A stretch of DNA of 64,000 bases from Martelella mediterranea (GTDB lineage: Bacteria > Pseudomonadota > Alphaproteobacteria > Rhizobiales > Rhizobiaceae). Location: NCBI RefSeq assembly GCF_021021415.1, contig NZ_JAINWJ010000032.1, forward strand, positions 1 to 64,000, given 5' to 3'. Of this stretch, positions 1-8,579 are shown in pieces; positions within the stretch are counted from its first letter, which is position 1, and each line of letters starts with the position of its first letter. A program made the position numbers and the translations under genes. The notes beneath the pieces were generated by a model, which was given only the letters and a program-made list of their open reading frames with translations, searched no databases and was not told the origin of the DNA.

Positions 1-96
1 GGCGGCAAGGCTTTCCGAAAGGAAAGGCCATGAAAGACGGTAGCCATTGACTGGCTTTAGCCCGTCATGACGCCTTTCCGTATTCTCCGCAAGCCC

Positions 97-1677
97 TCAC
101 AACCCATGCTCACGTGCAATCATGTCGGCGGCCTTTTCGCCGATCATGATGGCGGCGGCGTTGGTGTTGGACGAAATCAGCGTCGGCATGATCGAGGCGT
201 CGACCACGCGCAGGCCGTTGATGCCGTTGAATTTCAGCTCGGGATCGACCACGGCGCGCTCGTCCGCGCCCATGCGGCAGGTGCCGGCGGGGTGGTGGTC
301 GGTCTTGGCGTGGCGACAGGCATAGGCGAAATAATCGTCATCCGTCTTCACCGCCGGCCCCGGCAGCATCTCGCGCTTGATGAACGGTTTCAGCGCATCC
401 TGATGCATGATCTCCTGCGCAAGCTTTAGCCCGCGGATCGACATGTCCCGGTCGTGGGGATCGGCCCAGTAATTCGGGTCGATCAGCGGCGCATCGGCGG
501 GATTGGCGGACTTCAGCCGCACCGAACCGCGCGAGCGGGGACGGAGATAGGCGGAATTCAGCGTGACGCCGGGATTGACCATCTTCTCCACGCCCGCCTC
601 GATGCCGGAGCCGAGGCCCAGATGAAACTGGATATCCGGTGAGCGCGCGTCCTGTTCCGCATACCAGAAGCCCCCGGTCTCGAACAGGCTGGAGGCGACG
701 GGGCCCTTGCGGGTGAGCAGATATTGCAGGCCGGCCACCGCGGACCAGAAGGGGCGGGCATATTTGTCATAGGTGAAATCGCCGGCGCATTCGAGAATGG
801 TGAAGAGATCAAGATGATCCTGCAGGTTCTCGCCGACCTCCGGATGGTTGAAGACCGTCTCGATGCCGGCCGCGCGCAGATGGGCGGCCGGGCCGATGCC
901 GGAGAGCATCAGCAGACGCGGCGAGCCGATCGCGCCCGAGGACAGCAGCACCTCGCGGCCCGCCGTCAGCACCTCGCCGGCGGCGGTTTCCACGCCGGTC
1001 GCCCGGCCGTTCTCGATCCGGATGCGGCGGGTCTCGACGCCGGTGCGGATGGTGAGGTTTGCGCGATGGCGCGCCTGGCCAAGATAGGCCTTGGAGGCGG
1101 AGGAGCGTCGCGCATGCTTCTGGGTCAACTGGTAATAGCCGACGCCGTCCTGCTTCTCGCCGGTCATGTCCGGGTTGAAGGGTATGCCGAGTTCGCCGGC
1201 CGCGCGGAAATAGGCCTCGCAGATCGGCAGCGGTGCCGAAGGCTTGGAAACGCCAAGCGGCCCGCCCTTGCCGTGATAGTCGTTGTCCCAGGTGTCGTTG
1301 TCCTCGGCCTCGCGGAAGAACGGCAGCACATCGTCATAGCCCCAGCCGGCGCAGCCCATTTGCCGCCATTCGTCGTAATCGAGCCGGTTGCCGCGGGTAT
1401 AGATCTGGGCGTTGATGGTCGAGCCGCCGCCGATGACCTTGGCCTGGGTGAAGCGGATCGACATGTTGTTCATGTGTCGCTGCGGCACGGTGTGCCAGCC
1501 CCAACTGCCGATGCCCTTGGTCATCTTGGCGAATCCGGCCGGCAGCGTATAGAACGGATGCCGATCCGCGCCGCCCGCTTCCAAGAGCAGAACCTTGACC
1601 TCCGGGTTCTCGGAAAGCCTTGCTGCGAGCACGCACCCGGCCGAACCGCCGCCAACAATGATGAAATCATAGGCCAT
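97..1677 (-). CDS. GMC-family FAD oxidoreductase (choline dehydrogenase-like alcohol dehydrogenase)
   Basis: A 526-residue flavoprotein of the glucose-methanol-choline family, expected to oxidise an alcohol to an aldehyde in the cytoplasm. It opens with the FAD-binding Rossmann loop GGGSAGC (residues 9-15). The C-terminal catalytic region is complete: a His-His pair at about 461-462 (DHHPAGTCRMG) and the conserved Asn in SNTNAAA near 504-506. The length is normal for the family and there is no signal peptide. The ATG is preceded by GGGAGGATC. The gene is separated by 113 bp from the SDR upstream and has its own LacI-like palindrome at 1712-1728, so it can be transcribed separately though it shares a regulator with the cluster. 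The substrate is not identifiable; the choline dehydrogenase name applies to the family only, because a true BetA is present at 25384-27048. Confidence 0.9.
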   Translation of the reverse strand: MAYDFIIVGGGSAGCVLAARLSENPEVKVLLLEAGGADRHPFYTLPAGFAKMTKGIGSWGWHTVPQRHMNNMSIRFTQAKVIGGGSTINAQIYTRGNRLDYDEWRQMGCAGWGYDDVLPFFREAEDNDTWDNDYHGKGGPLGVSKPSAPLPICEAYFRAAGELGIPFNPDMTGEKQDGVGYYQLTQKHARRSSASKAYLGQARHRANLTIRTGVETRRIRIENGRATGVETAAGEVLTAGREVLLSSGAIGSPRLLMLSGIGPAAHLRAAGIETVFNHPEVGENLQDHLDLFTILECAGDFTYDKYARPFWSAVAGLQYLLTRKGPVASSLFETGGFWYAEQDARSPDIQFHLGLGSGIEAGVEKMVNPGVTLNSAYLRPRSRGSVRLKSANPADAPLIDPNYWADPHDRDMSIRGLKLAQEIMHQDALKPFIKREMLPGPAVKTDDDYFAYACRHAKTDHHPAGTCRMGADERAVVDPELKFNGINGLRVVDASIMPTLISSNTNAAAIMIGEKAADMIAREHGL

Positions 1678-1711
1678 GCAATGATCCTCCCGGGACGGGG
1701 CTTAGCATATC

Positions 1712-1728
1712 TTTAGGAACGTTCCAAA
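1712..1728. promoter_or_regulatory. LacI-like operator palindrome, copy 1
   Basis: The core GGAACGTTCC (1715-1724) is a perfect palindrome with a central CG and AT flanks, lying 35 bp before the ATG of the GMC gene. A 16-bp version of the same motif (TTTGGAACGTTCCAAA as the ideal form) recurs with one change at 13647-13662, in front of the first gene of the cluster. Central-CG palindromes of this size are typical of LacI-family regulators. On the minus strand a weak TTTATT -35 and a TATGCT -10, 17 bp apart, bracket the palindrome, which would suit repression. No LacI gene is visible in the window. Confidence 0.6.
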
Positions 1729-1790
1729 TAAATTCCACATATCAAGATCGGGGTGCTTGAGATGCAGGGAATGCAGTCGGCTGTGATACC

Positions 1791-2543
1791 TCACAAACGC
1801 GAAATCGAAAGCCCGCCATCCGCCGCGATCACCGAGCCGGTGGCGAAGGCGAAGCGGCCTTCGGCGAGCGGCAACACGGCGCTCGCGACATCCTCGGGCG
1901 TACCCCAGCGGGCGGCGGGGACGAGGCCGGCTTCAATGCGGGCGGTGTACTTGTCCTTCACGCCCGCCGTCATGCCGGTTTCGATGATGCCGGGGCGGAT
2001 GTCGAAGACGCCGATATTTTCCGGCGCAAGACGCGCCGCGAACAGTTTTGCGGCCATGGCGGCGGCGGATTTGGAGATGCAGTACTCGGCGCGCTCGATA
2101 GAGACCATTTCGGCGCTGACCGAGGTGATGAAGATGATTGCGCGATAGCCCCGGTCATGGCCGAGCATGCGCTTTGCGGCCCCCTGCGCTAGGAAGAATG
2201 CACCCTTCAGGTTCACATCCATCACGAAGTCGAAGTTTTCGGGCGACAGGTCGAGCATATCGCCGCGGATCGGCGCGCCGACGCCGGCATTGGAGACGAA
2301 GGTGGTGAGCGGGCCGAGATCGTCCTCCACCCGGTCCAGAAGGGCCGGGATCGCGGCGATATCGCGCACGTCGTGGCGATAGTAGCGGGCCCTGTCGCCA
2401 AGAACGGAGAGTGCCTCAAGCACGGCGGGGCTGTCGGGATCGGCCTCGGCGGCGATCGCGACCGCATAGCCTGCACCGGCCAGGGCCCTGGCGATGCCGA
2501 GGCCGATGCCCTGCTGGCCGCCGGTGATCAGCGCGGTTTTCAT
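1791..2543 (-). CDS. SDR-family NAD(P)-dependent oxidoreductase
   Basis: A 250-residue classical short-chain dehydrogenase/reductase. It has the cofactor loop TGGQQGIG near the N-terminus, NAG at about residue 86, and the catalytic Ser with Tyr-x3-Lys (YCISK) near residue 155. The C-terminus ATGSVIAADGG is typical of 3-ketoacyl-ACP reductase-like or sugar/polyol SDRs. It overlaps the upstream GMC gene by four bases (ATGA), implying translational coupling. Possible roles are oxidation of a secondary alcohol of the imported compound or of a 3-hydroxyacyl-CoA made by the enoyl-CoA hydratase of the cluster; the sequence alone does not decide. Confidence 0.88.
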   Translation of the reverse strand: MKTALITGGQQGIGLGIARALAGAGYAVAIAAEADPDSPAVLEALSVLGDRARYYRHDVRDIAAIPALLDRVEDDLGPLTTFVSNAGVGAPIRGDMLDLSPENFDFVMDVNLKGAFFLAQGAAKRMLGHDRGYRAIIFITSVSAEMVSIERAEYCISKSAAAMAAKLFAARLAPENIGVFDIRPGIIETGMTAGVKDKYTARIEAGLVPAARWGTPEDVASAVLPLAEGRFAFATGSVIAADGGLSISRL

Positions 2544-4024
2544 GATGCAAGCTCCCTTTTGATGGCGTCGCCGGCCTTCAGCGCAAGGGCCGCAACCGTC
2601 AGCGACGGGTTGACGGCGGCGGATGTCGGCAGCGCCGATGCATCGGTGACATAGAGGTTGTCATGGTCGAAACTGCGGCAATCGGGATCGAGCACGGCGG
2701 TCGCCGGATCATCGCCGAGCCGCGCCGTGCCGCACTGGTGCGAGGGCACGCGGCCATCGAACAGGCGCGACAGCACGACGGGAAAGCCGGCGCGCCGCAG
2801 CGCCTGTTTCATCCGCTTTACCAGCCGGTTGTGCGCCTCCATGTTGGAGCGCCGCCACAGGAGCTGGATGTCGTTGCCCTTCAGCACAACCCGGCTTTCC
2901 GGGTCCGGCAGGTCCTCAGAGATTGCGTAGAAATCAACCGAATGGCGCGAAAGATGCGTTGCGAGCGCCATCGGCATGGAGGGCGTCGTCGCCTTCAGGA
3001 TTCTCGGCACCACGCGGCCGAGCAACTGCACATTGCCGAGTGGCGGGCCGTTATGGCCGTCGGCGAGATACCAGTCATTGATTGCGAAGGTCTTCTGGTA
3101 GACGGCATCGTTCACGAAGCGCGGATCGTAGGCAATCATCGCCGTGGCATTGTGGTTCATGAAGTGGCGGCCGACCGCGCCGGAGGAATTGGCAAGCCCG
3201 GACTTCAGAAGAAGCGCGGCGGTCTGCACCGCGCCCGCCGCGAGCGCCACGATCTTCGGCGTCACCGTGATGGTTTCGCCGGCCTGCTCATAGGTGATGC
3301 TGGCGATCCGGCGGCCATCGGGCTCGGCCGTCAGGTGGGTCACGCGGGCGCCCGTTTCCATGCGCACATTGTTATGAGACAATGCGGCGGCGAGGGCGCA
3401 GGTTTCCGCATCCATCTTGCCGGAGCGGGTATCGGGATAGCCGTCCCAGCCGTCATTGCCGTGGGAAAGCCAGCGGTCGAGATCGACGCCGAGCGGCAGC
3501 GCCGCCGGGTGCAGCCCCGCCTTTTCCAGCCGGCGGCGAACGGCCGCGAGCGCCGGCTCGTCCGGTACGGCGGGATAAGGGTATGGCCCGGCATGGGGCG
3601 GCTCGGTCGGGTCCTCGGTGAAATCGCCGCGCACCTGATAGAGCGCTTCGGCGGCATCATAATAGGGCGCGAGCGTCTCATAGGGAAACGGCCAGGCGGG
3701 AGAGATGCCGCCGAGATGCTCCATCGCCTGGAAATCCTGCCAGCGGTAGCGGTAGAGCACCGCGCCGTAAAGCTTGGTATTGCCGCCGACATTGTAATAA
3801 TTGCCGGGCGAGAACGGCTTGCTGTCCGCGTCCAGCCAGGTCTCATCCGAGCGGAAGGCGCTGTTTCTGTAGATCCGGTCCGGATCGCGCGCCGGCGCAT
3901 CGTCGGGGATCTGCTGCCCGCGTTCCAGGATCAGGATCTCGGCCCCGGTGGGGGCGAGGCTTGCGGCAAGCGTCGCCCCGCCCATGCCGGAGCCGATGAT
4001 GACCACATCAGGCGAAACCCGCAT
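2540..4024 (-). CDS. GMC-family oxidoreductase (second type)
   Basis: A 494-residue GMC flavoprotein, clearly different from its neighbour at 97-1677. It has the FAD loop GSGMGG at about residues 12-17, the catalytic His in PSHQCGTARLG (about residue 429) and the C-terminal Asn in AAVNPSLTVAA (about residue 472). This HQCGT and VNPSLT variant resembles GMC dehydrogenases that work on sugars or polyols, some of which pair with a gluconate-2-dehydrogenase-type small subunit; no such subunit is encoded next to it. It starts two bases after the stop of the ABC ATPase and is coupled to the SDR downstream, so it belongs to the transporter operon. Substrate unknown. Confidence 0.88.
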   Translation of the reverse strand: MRVSPDVVIIGSGMGGATLAASLAPTGAEILILERGQQIPDDAPARDPDRIYRNSAFRSDETWLDADSKPFSPGNYYNVGGNTKLYGAVLYRYRWQDFQAMEHLGGISPAWPFPYETLAPYYDAAEALYQVRGDFTEDPTEPPHAGPYPYPAVPDEPALAAVRRRLEKAGLHPAALPLGVDLDRWLSHGNDGWDGYPDTRSGKMDAETCALAAALSHNNVRMETGARVTHLTAEPDGRRIASITYEQAGETITVTPKIVALAAGAVQTAALLLKSGLANSSGAVGRHFMNHNATAMIAYDPRFVNDAVYQKTFAINDWYLADGHNGPPLGNVQLLGRVVPRILKATTPSMPMALATHLSRHSVDFYAISEDLPDPESRVVLKGNDIQLLWRRSNMEAHNRLVKRMKQALRRAGFPVVLSRLFDGRVPSHQCGTARLGDDPATAVLDPDCRSFDHDNLYVTDASALPTSAAVNPSLTVAALALKAGDAIKRELAS

Positions 4025-4026
4025 TT

Positions 4027-5136
4027 CTATCGAAGCCGCTCTTCGGTCTTGGGGTCGAAGGCGACGGCCTTGTCCATATTGACGGCGAAGGGGAAGACAT
4101 CGCCCGGCTTGACCTCGACATCGGCGCGGAACCGGGCCGTGACCTCCTTGCCGCCCATTTCGGCGACCGCAAAGGTATCGGAGCCTGCGGGTTCCGTCAC
4201 CTCGACCCTGGCCTTGATCATATGCACGGCATTCGACGAGCGGTCGGCCCCCAACTCGTCGGTGATCGCCTCCGGCCGGATGCCGAGAATGATGTCGCGT
4301 CCGCCATGATCGGTCATCGCCCCTTCGGGGAAGGGCAGCTCGGCGTCACTGCCATCGGCAAGCGCGAATTTCGCCACCGCCTTGCCGTTTTCGACCGTGA
4401 CCTTCGCCGGAAACAGGTTCATCGAGGGCGAGCCCATGAAACCGGCCACGAACATGTTGGCCGGATTGTCGTAGATCTCCTTCGGCGTGCCGAGCTGCTG
4501 CACATGGCCGCCGAACATCACTGCGATCCGGGTCGACAGCGTCAGCGCCTCGATCTGGTCATGGGTGACGTAGACGATGGTGGTGCCGAGTTTCTGGTGC
4601 AGTTTCTTGATCTCGGTGCGCATGTCGACGCGGAGTTTCGCGTCGAGGTTGGAGAGCGGCTCGTCGAACAGAAACACGTCCGGATCGCGCACCAGCGCCC
4701 GGCCCATGGCAACGCGCTGGCGCTGGCCGCCGGAAAGCTGGCCGGGCTTGCGCTTCAAAAGGTGCTTGATCTGCAGGAGGTCGGCGACGCTGTCGATCGC
4801 CTTCTCCCGCTCCTCCTTCGGCACGCCGTGCATTTCGAGCCCGAAGGAAATGTTCTCGCCGACATTCATGTTCGGATAGAGCGCGTAGGACTGGAACACC
4901 ATGGCGATGTTGCGGTCCGCCGGGCGCACGCCGTTCATCGAGCGGCCGTTGATCACGATATCGCCGGAGGAGACCGGCTCGAGACCGGCGATCATGTTCA
5001 AAAGCGTGGACTTGCCGCAGCCCGACGGGCCGACGAGCACGAGGAACTCGCCTTCCTCGACCTCGATATCGGTCTGGTGCAGGACGGTCAGGGAACCGAA
5101 GCTCTTGGTGACCTTGTCAATTTTCAGAAAACCCAT
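4027..5136 (-). CDS. Sugar ABC transporter ATP-binding protein (CUT1, UgpC/MsmK type)
   Basis: A 369-residue nucleotide-binding subunit energising the importer encoded just upstream. It has Walker [10 protein letters not shown] (from about residue 37), the Q-loop in MVFQSYALYP, the signature LSGGQRQR, Walker [15 protein letters not shown] and the H-loop VTHD. A C-terminal TOBE-like regulatory domain of about 130 residues is present, as usual for CUT1 ATPases such as MalK and UgpC. It begins 5 bp after the stop of the permease upstream and ends 2 bp before the GMC gene. Its position as the last transport gene of the cluster indicates it is dedicated to this system. Confidence 0.93.
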   Translation of the reverse strand: MGFLKIDKVTKSFGSLTVLHQTDIEVEEGEFLVLVGPSGCGKSTLLNMIAGLEPVSSGDIVINGRSMNGVRPADRNIAMVFQSYALYPNMNVGENISFGLEMHGVPKEEREKAIDSVADLLQIKHLLKRKPGQLSGGQRQRVAMGRALVRDPDVFLFDEPLSNLDAKLRVDMRTEIKKLHQKLGTTIVYVTHDQIEALTLSTRIAVMFGGHVQQLGTPKEIYDNPANMFVAGFMGSPSMNLFPAKVTVENGKAVAKFALADGSDAELPFPEGAMTDHGGRDIILGIRPEAITDELGADRSSNAVHMIKARVEVTEPAGSDTFAVAEMGGKEVTARFRADVEVKPGDVFPFAVNMDKAVAFDPKTEERLR

Positions 5137-5141
5137 TGGCC

Positions 5142-6023
5142 TTAACCCTTAACGCTGCCGGCCATCAGGCCGCGTACGAAATAGCGTCCGGCGACGATAT
5201 AGACGAGCAATGTCGGCATCGCCGCCATGATCGCGCCGGCGAAATGGACGTTGTATTCCTTCACCCCGGTCGACGACTGGACGAGATTGTTGAGCGCCAC
5301 CGTCATCGGCTGGCTGTTGAAATCGGAGAACGAGGCGCCGAACAGGAAGTCGTTCCAGATATTGGTGAACTGCCAGATGATGCAGACCACCGCGATCGGC
5401 CCGGAGGACGGCAGCAGGATGCGGCGGAAGATCGTGAAGAAACCGGCGCCGTCGATCATCGCCGCGCGCACCAGTTCGCTTGGAAACTGGGCGTAGTAAT
5501 TGCGGAAATAGAGCGTCGAAAAGCCGATGCCGTAGACCAGATGCACGAAGATCAGCCCCGGCACCGAGCCAGCGAGGCCGATGATGCCGAGAATGCGCGC
5601 CATCGGAATCAGCACGATCTGGAACGGGATGAAGCAGGCAAACAGCAGCAGGCCGAAAATGATGTTGTGGCCGCGGAACTGCCACTTGGTCAGCACGTAG
5701 CCGTTGAGCGCGCCGAGCACGGTGGAGATCGCCACCGCCGGCACCACCATCTGGATCGAGTTCCAGAAATAGGGCTTGAGGCCTGTCGCCTGCACGCCGA
5801 TCTGGGCGGTCGACCATGCGCTTTTCCACGGCTCGAAGGTCAGCGCCTCCGGCAGGTTCATCATCCCGCCGGCCTGGATTTCGCGGAGCGGCTTGAGCGA
5901 GTTGACCAGCATCACATAGAGCGGCAGCAGGTAATAGAGGCAGAAGATCAGGAGCACGGTGTAGATGAAGAACCGTGCGGTGCGGCCCGTCGAGACAACT
6001 TGAGTGGAAGCATTGCTGCTCAT
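5142..6023 (-). CDS. Carbohydrate ABC transporter permease (MalG-like, GtsC-type)
   Basis: An inner-membrane permease with about six transmembrane segments. Its EAA loop (AAMIDGAGFFTIFRRILLP) docks the ATPase. It is the second permease of the system. The start chosen is the ATG at 6023, preceded by GGGAGAAG and overlapping the stop of the first permease as ATGA; an in-frame ATG 27 bp further upstream lies inside the preceding gene and is less likely. That gives 293 residues, normal for the family. The SLKPL motif after the first membrane segment and the C-terminal RYFVRGLMAGSVKG are typical of CUT1 MalG-like subunits. Confidence 0.92.
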   Translation of the reverse strand: MSSNASTQVVSTGRTARFFIYTVLLIFCLYYLLPLYVMLVNSLKPLREIQAGGMMNLPEALTFEPWKSAWSTAQIGVQATGLKPYFWNSIQMVVPAVAISTVLGALNGYVLTKWQFRGHNIIFGLLLFACFIPFQIVLIPMARILGIIGLAGSVPGLIFVHLVYGIGFSTLYFRNYYAQFPSELVRAAMIDGAGFFTIFRRILLPSSGPIAVVCIIWQFTNIWNDFLFGASFSDFNSQPMTVALNNLVQSSTGVKEYNVHFAGAIMAAMPTLLVYIVAGRYFVRGLMAGSVKG

Positions 6024-6922
6024 TGCTTCTTCTCCCTCAGTTCCGACCACAGATACGGCACCATGATGGCAGCAACCGACATCAGCATGATCACCGCGGA
6101 GGCAGCGCCGATGCCCATCTGGTTGCGGGTGAAGGTGTAGGAATACATGAAGGTCGCCGGCAGTTCGGTCGCCCTCCCCGGCCCGCCGCCGGTCAGCGCG
6201 ATCACGAGGTCGTAGGATTTGATCGCCATATGGGCGAGCACCACGATCGCCGACATGAAGGCCGGGCGAAGCTGCGGGATCACGATCCGGCGATAGAGCG
6301 AGAAGTTGGACGCGCCGTCGATCTGGGCGGCCTTCAGCACCTCGCCGTCAATACCGCGCAGGCCTGCGAGGAACATCGCCATGACGAAGCCGGAGGTCTG
6401 CCAGACAGCCGCGATCACGATCGTGTAGATCGCCATCTGGTTGGACTTGATCCAGTTGAACTGGAAGCTGGTCCAGCCCCAGGAATGCATCACCGCCTCA
6501 AGCCCGATGCCGGGGTCCAGAAACCATTTCCAGGCGGTGCCGGTGACGATGAAGGACAGCGCCATCGGATAGAGATAGATCGAGCGGATGAAGCCTTCCG
6601 CCCGGATCTTCTGGTCGAGAAAGATCGCCAGCATCAGGCCGATCGCGCAACAGAAGATGATGTAAAGCGAGCCGAAGATCGCGACGTTCTTGATCGCGAT
6701 CGTCCAGGCCCTGAGCCGGAACAGGTTGATATAGTTCTTCCAGCCGACGAGATCGAAGCTCGGCAGGATGCGGCTGTCGGTAAAGGAGAGATAGACGGTG
6801 AATGCGATGAAGCCGTAGACGAAGATCAGCACCATCGCCAGCGACGGACTGAGCACGATCTTCGGCAGGGCATCGCGTAGAAAATCCCCCGCTCTCCCGC
6901 TTCTTTGCGCGGACGAAGCCAT
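6020..6922 (-). CDS. Carbohydrate ABC transporter permease (MalF-like, GtsB-type)
   Basis: A 300-residue polytopic membrane protein, the first permease of the glucose/mannose-type importer. Membrane segments start near residue 28 (MVLIFVYGFIAFTVYLSF), and the EAA loop AAQIDGASNFSLYRRIVIP lies near residue 200. The ATG is preceded by CGGAGGG. The gene follows the binding-protein gene after a 301-bp gap filled with a palindromic repeat (6979-7120). That gap probably lowers permease expression relative to the binding protein. It is coupled by ATGA to the second permease. Confidence 0.92.
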   Translation of the reverse strand: MASSAQRSGRAGDFLRDALPKIVLSPSLAMVLIFVYGFIAFTVYLSFTDSRILPSFDLVGWKNYINLFRLRAWTIAIKNVAIFGSLYIIFCCAIGLMLAIFLDQKIRAEGFIRSIYLYPMALSFIVTGTAWKWFLDPGIGLEAVMHSWGWTSFQFNWIKSNQMAIYTIVIAAVWQTSGFVMAMFLAGLRGIDGEVLKAAQIDGASNFSLYRRIVIPQLRPAFMSAIVVLAHMAIKSYDLVIALTGGGPGRATELPATFMYSYTFTRNQMGIGAASAVIMLMSVAAIMVPYLWSELREKKQ

Positions 6923-6978
6923 TCAAACCCTCCGGATTGGCGGCTTTGCCGCCGGTGTTATTCGAGACGGTGCGACGT

Positions 6979-7120
6979 GCACCAATCAATCTCTCCCCTT
7001 AAGGGAGAGATGTCGCGAAAGCGACAGAGAGGGGTAAACCCTCACCGCTTGTTCAGAGTTTCGGGCTGGCGCTGCACCCCTCTCTGCCCTGCCGGGCATC
7101 TCCCCCTCAAGGGGGGAGAT
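6979..7120. repeat. Composite palindromic intergenic repeat in the SBP-permease gap
   Basis: This element fills much of the 301-bp non-coding gap 6923-7223. Reading the plus strand it holds, in order, a 23-nt hairpin at 6989-7011 (9-bp arms), a small hairpin GTCGCGAAAGCGAC at 7012-7025, one arm of an AGAGAGGGGT/ACCCCTCTCT inverted pair (second arm near 7076-7085), GCCCTGCCGGGC, and a second 23-nt hairpin at 7098-7120. The leading 14 bases GCACCAATCAATCT recur at 25042-25055, so it belongs to a dispersed family. Similar intergenic repeats are common in Rhizobiales genomes. Lying 3' of the binding-protein gene, its hairpins could protect that part of the message. Confidence 0.75.
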
Positions 7121-7223
7121 CGGCGCGCGGCGGGATCATCGCGCCCAACCAACGTCGCCTGAGGATGAAGCGTCGTTTTGCTTACCGGGCGGCGCTATTG
7201 CGTCGCCCGGTAAGATCACCCGC

Positions 7224-8480
7224 TTACTGCGCGATCTGAACCGCCGTCACCAGCTCGTCCGTTGCCGTTTCGGAATCATATTCGCCGTTGAACTGGGCGG
7301 TGATCACGTCGTACATCGCGTTCTTGACCGAGGCCGGGTTGGCGTGGCCGTGGGCCATGGAGCCGAACAGGTTACCCGACGACGAAGCCGCCGCCAGATC
7401 CTTCATGCCCTGCTTGCCGCAGGCGTCGAAATCGGCGTCGGAAACATCCGTGCGCGCCGGAACCGAGCCCTTGACGACATTGAAGGCCGACTGGAATTCC
7501 GGCGACATGATCGCCTTGGCGAGCGCCACCTGCTGTGCCGTCGGTTCGTCGCCCTGGTTGAAGAAGGCGAACTGGTCGGAGTTGAAGGTCACCTGATCCT
7601 GCGTGCCGGGGAAGCGGAAGCACAGGAAATCCTCGCCCGGCGTCAGGCCGGCCTTGAGAAACTCGCCCTTGGCCCAGTCGCCCATGAACTGGAAGGCGGC
7701 TTCATCGTTGATGACCATGGCCGATGCCAGGTTCCAGTCGCGACCGGAGAAGTTGTCGTCGACATAGCCGCGCAGAACGGTCATGCGGTCGAAGACTTCC
7801 TTCATCGTGTCGGAGCCGAGGGCTTCCGGATCGAGATCGATCATCGAGGCCTGGTAGAATTCCGGTCCGCCGGTCGCCATCACCACGGCGTCGAAGATGG
7901 TGGCATCCTGCCAGGGCTGGCCGCCATGGGCGATCGCCACCTTGCCGGATTCCTTGACCTTGTCGAGCGCCGCGACCAGCTCATCCCAGGTCTGGGGCTG
8001 TTCGATGCCAAGCTCGTCGAGGATCGACTTGTTGGCCCAGACCCAGTTGGTGGAATGGACGTTGACGGGCGCTGCGACCCAGTTACCGTCATTCTTCGAG
8101 AACTTCTGCAGCGCTTCCGGAACGACCTCGTCCCAGTTTTCCTCGGCCGCGATGTCGTTCAGGTTGGCAAGCGCGCCTTCCTCGGCCCAGTCGGTGATGT
8201 CGAAGCCGAGCATCTGCACGGCGGCCGGCGGATTGCCGGCGGTCACCCGGGCGCGCAGCACGGTCATGGCCTGTTCGCCGCCGCCGCCTGCAACCGGCAT
8301 ATCCTGCCAGCCGATGCCCTGATCCTGCAGGTTTTCCTTCAGCACGTTGAGCGCCGAGGCTTCACCGCCGGACGTCCACCAGTGCAGGACTTCCACATCC
8401 TCTGCCTTTACGGAAGTCGCCGAAGCCGAGGCCGCGACGATCGCGATAACGGCTGCACTTTTCGCAAAATTCAAACGCAT
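7224..8480 (-). CDS. Sugar ABC transporter substrate-binding protein (glucose/mannose, GtsA-like)
   Basis: A periplasmic binding protein of 418 residues, made from the ATG at 8480, which sits behind AGGAGG. A longer in-frame start lacks such a site. The N-terminal segment to about residue 27 (ending [10 protein letters not shown]) is a Sec signal peptide. The mature start [14 protein letters not shown] and the later [16 protein letters not shown] match the glucose/mannose-binding GtsA type of CUT1 proteins as I know them. The gene follows the aldehyde dehydrogenase after a hairpin-rich 99-bp gap and precedes its two permeases. By family it binds an aldose such as glucose or mannose, but the enzymes of the cluster suggest a derivative or glycoside; the ligand is not proven. 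Confidence 0.9.
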   Translation of the reverse strand: MRLNFAKSAAVIAIVAASASATSVKAEDVEVLHWWTSGGEASALNVLKENLQDQGIGWQDMPVAGGGGEQAMTVLRARVTAGNPPAAVQMLGFDITDWAEEGALANLNDIAAEENWDEVVPEALQKFSKNDGNWVAAPVNVHSTNWVWANKSILDELGIEQPQTWDELVAALDKVKESGKVAIAHGGQPWQDATIFDAVVMATGGPEFYQASMIDLDPEALGSDTMKEVFDRMTVLRGYVDDNFSGRDWNLASAMVINDEAAFQFMGDWAKGEFLKAGLTPGEDFLCFRFPGTQDQVTFNSDQFAFFNQGDEPTAQQVALAKAIMSPEFQSAFNVVKGSVPARTDVSDADFDACGKQGMKDLAAASSSGNLFGSMAHGHANPASVKNAMYDVITAQFNGEYDSETATDELVTAVQIAQ

Positions 8481-8556
8481 AGTGTCCTCCTGTCTGCGTT
8501 TACAATCCCGCCGGGGGAGCATTGCTCCACGGGGCCCGGCAGGCATTTCCTCCTCA

Positions 8557-8577
8557 TGTTCCCCTTGGAAGGGAACA
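8557..8577 (-). other. Intercistronic hairpin between aldehyde dehydrogenase and SBP genes
   Basis: TGTTCCC (8557-8563) and GGGAACA (8571-8577) form a 7-bp perfect stem with a 7-nt loop. It starts three bases after the aldehyde dehydrogenase stop on the transcribed minus strand. A second perfect inverted repeat, GGAGCATTGCTCC, follows near 8514-8526. There is no U-run, so this looks like an RNA-processing or stability structure rather than a full terminator. It would allow the binding protein to be made at a different level from the enzymes upstream. Confidence 0.45.
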
Positions 8578-8579
8578 GT

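Noticed and set aside
8-28. Hairpin GGCTTTCC-GAAA-GGAAAGGCC at the left edge, as terminator of the leftward operon
   Set aside because: One base is unpaired and neither strand has a T-run; the 96 bases left of the GMC stop are too few to judge.
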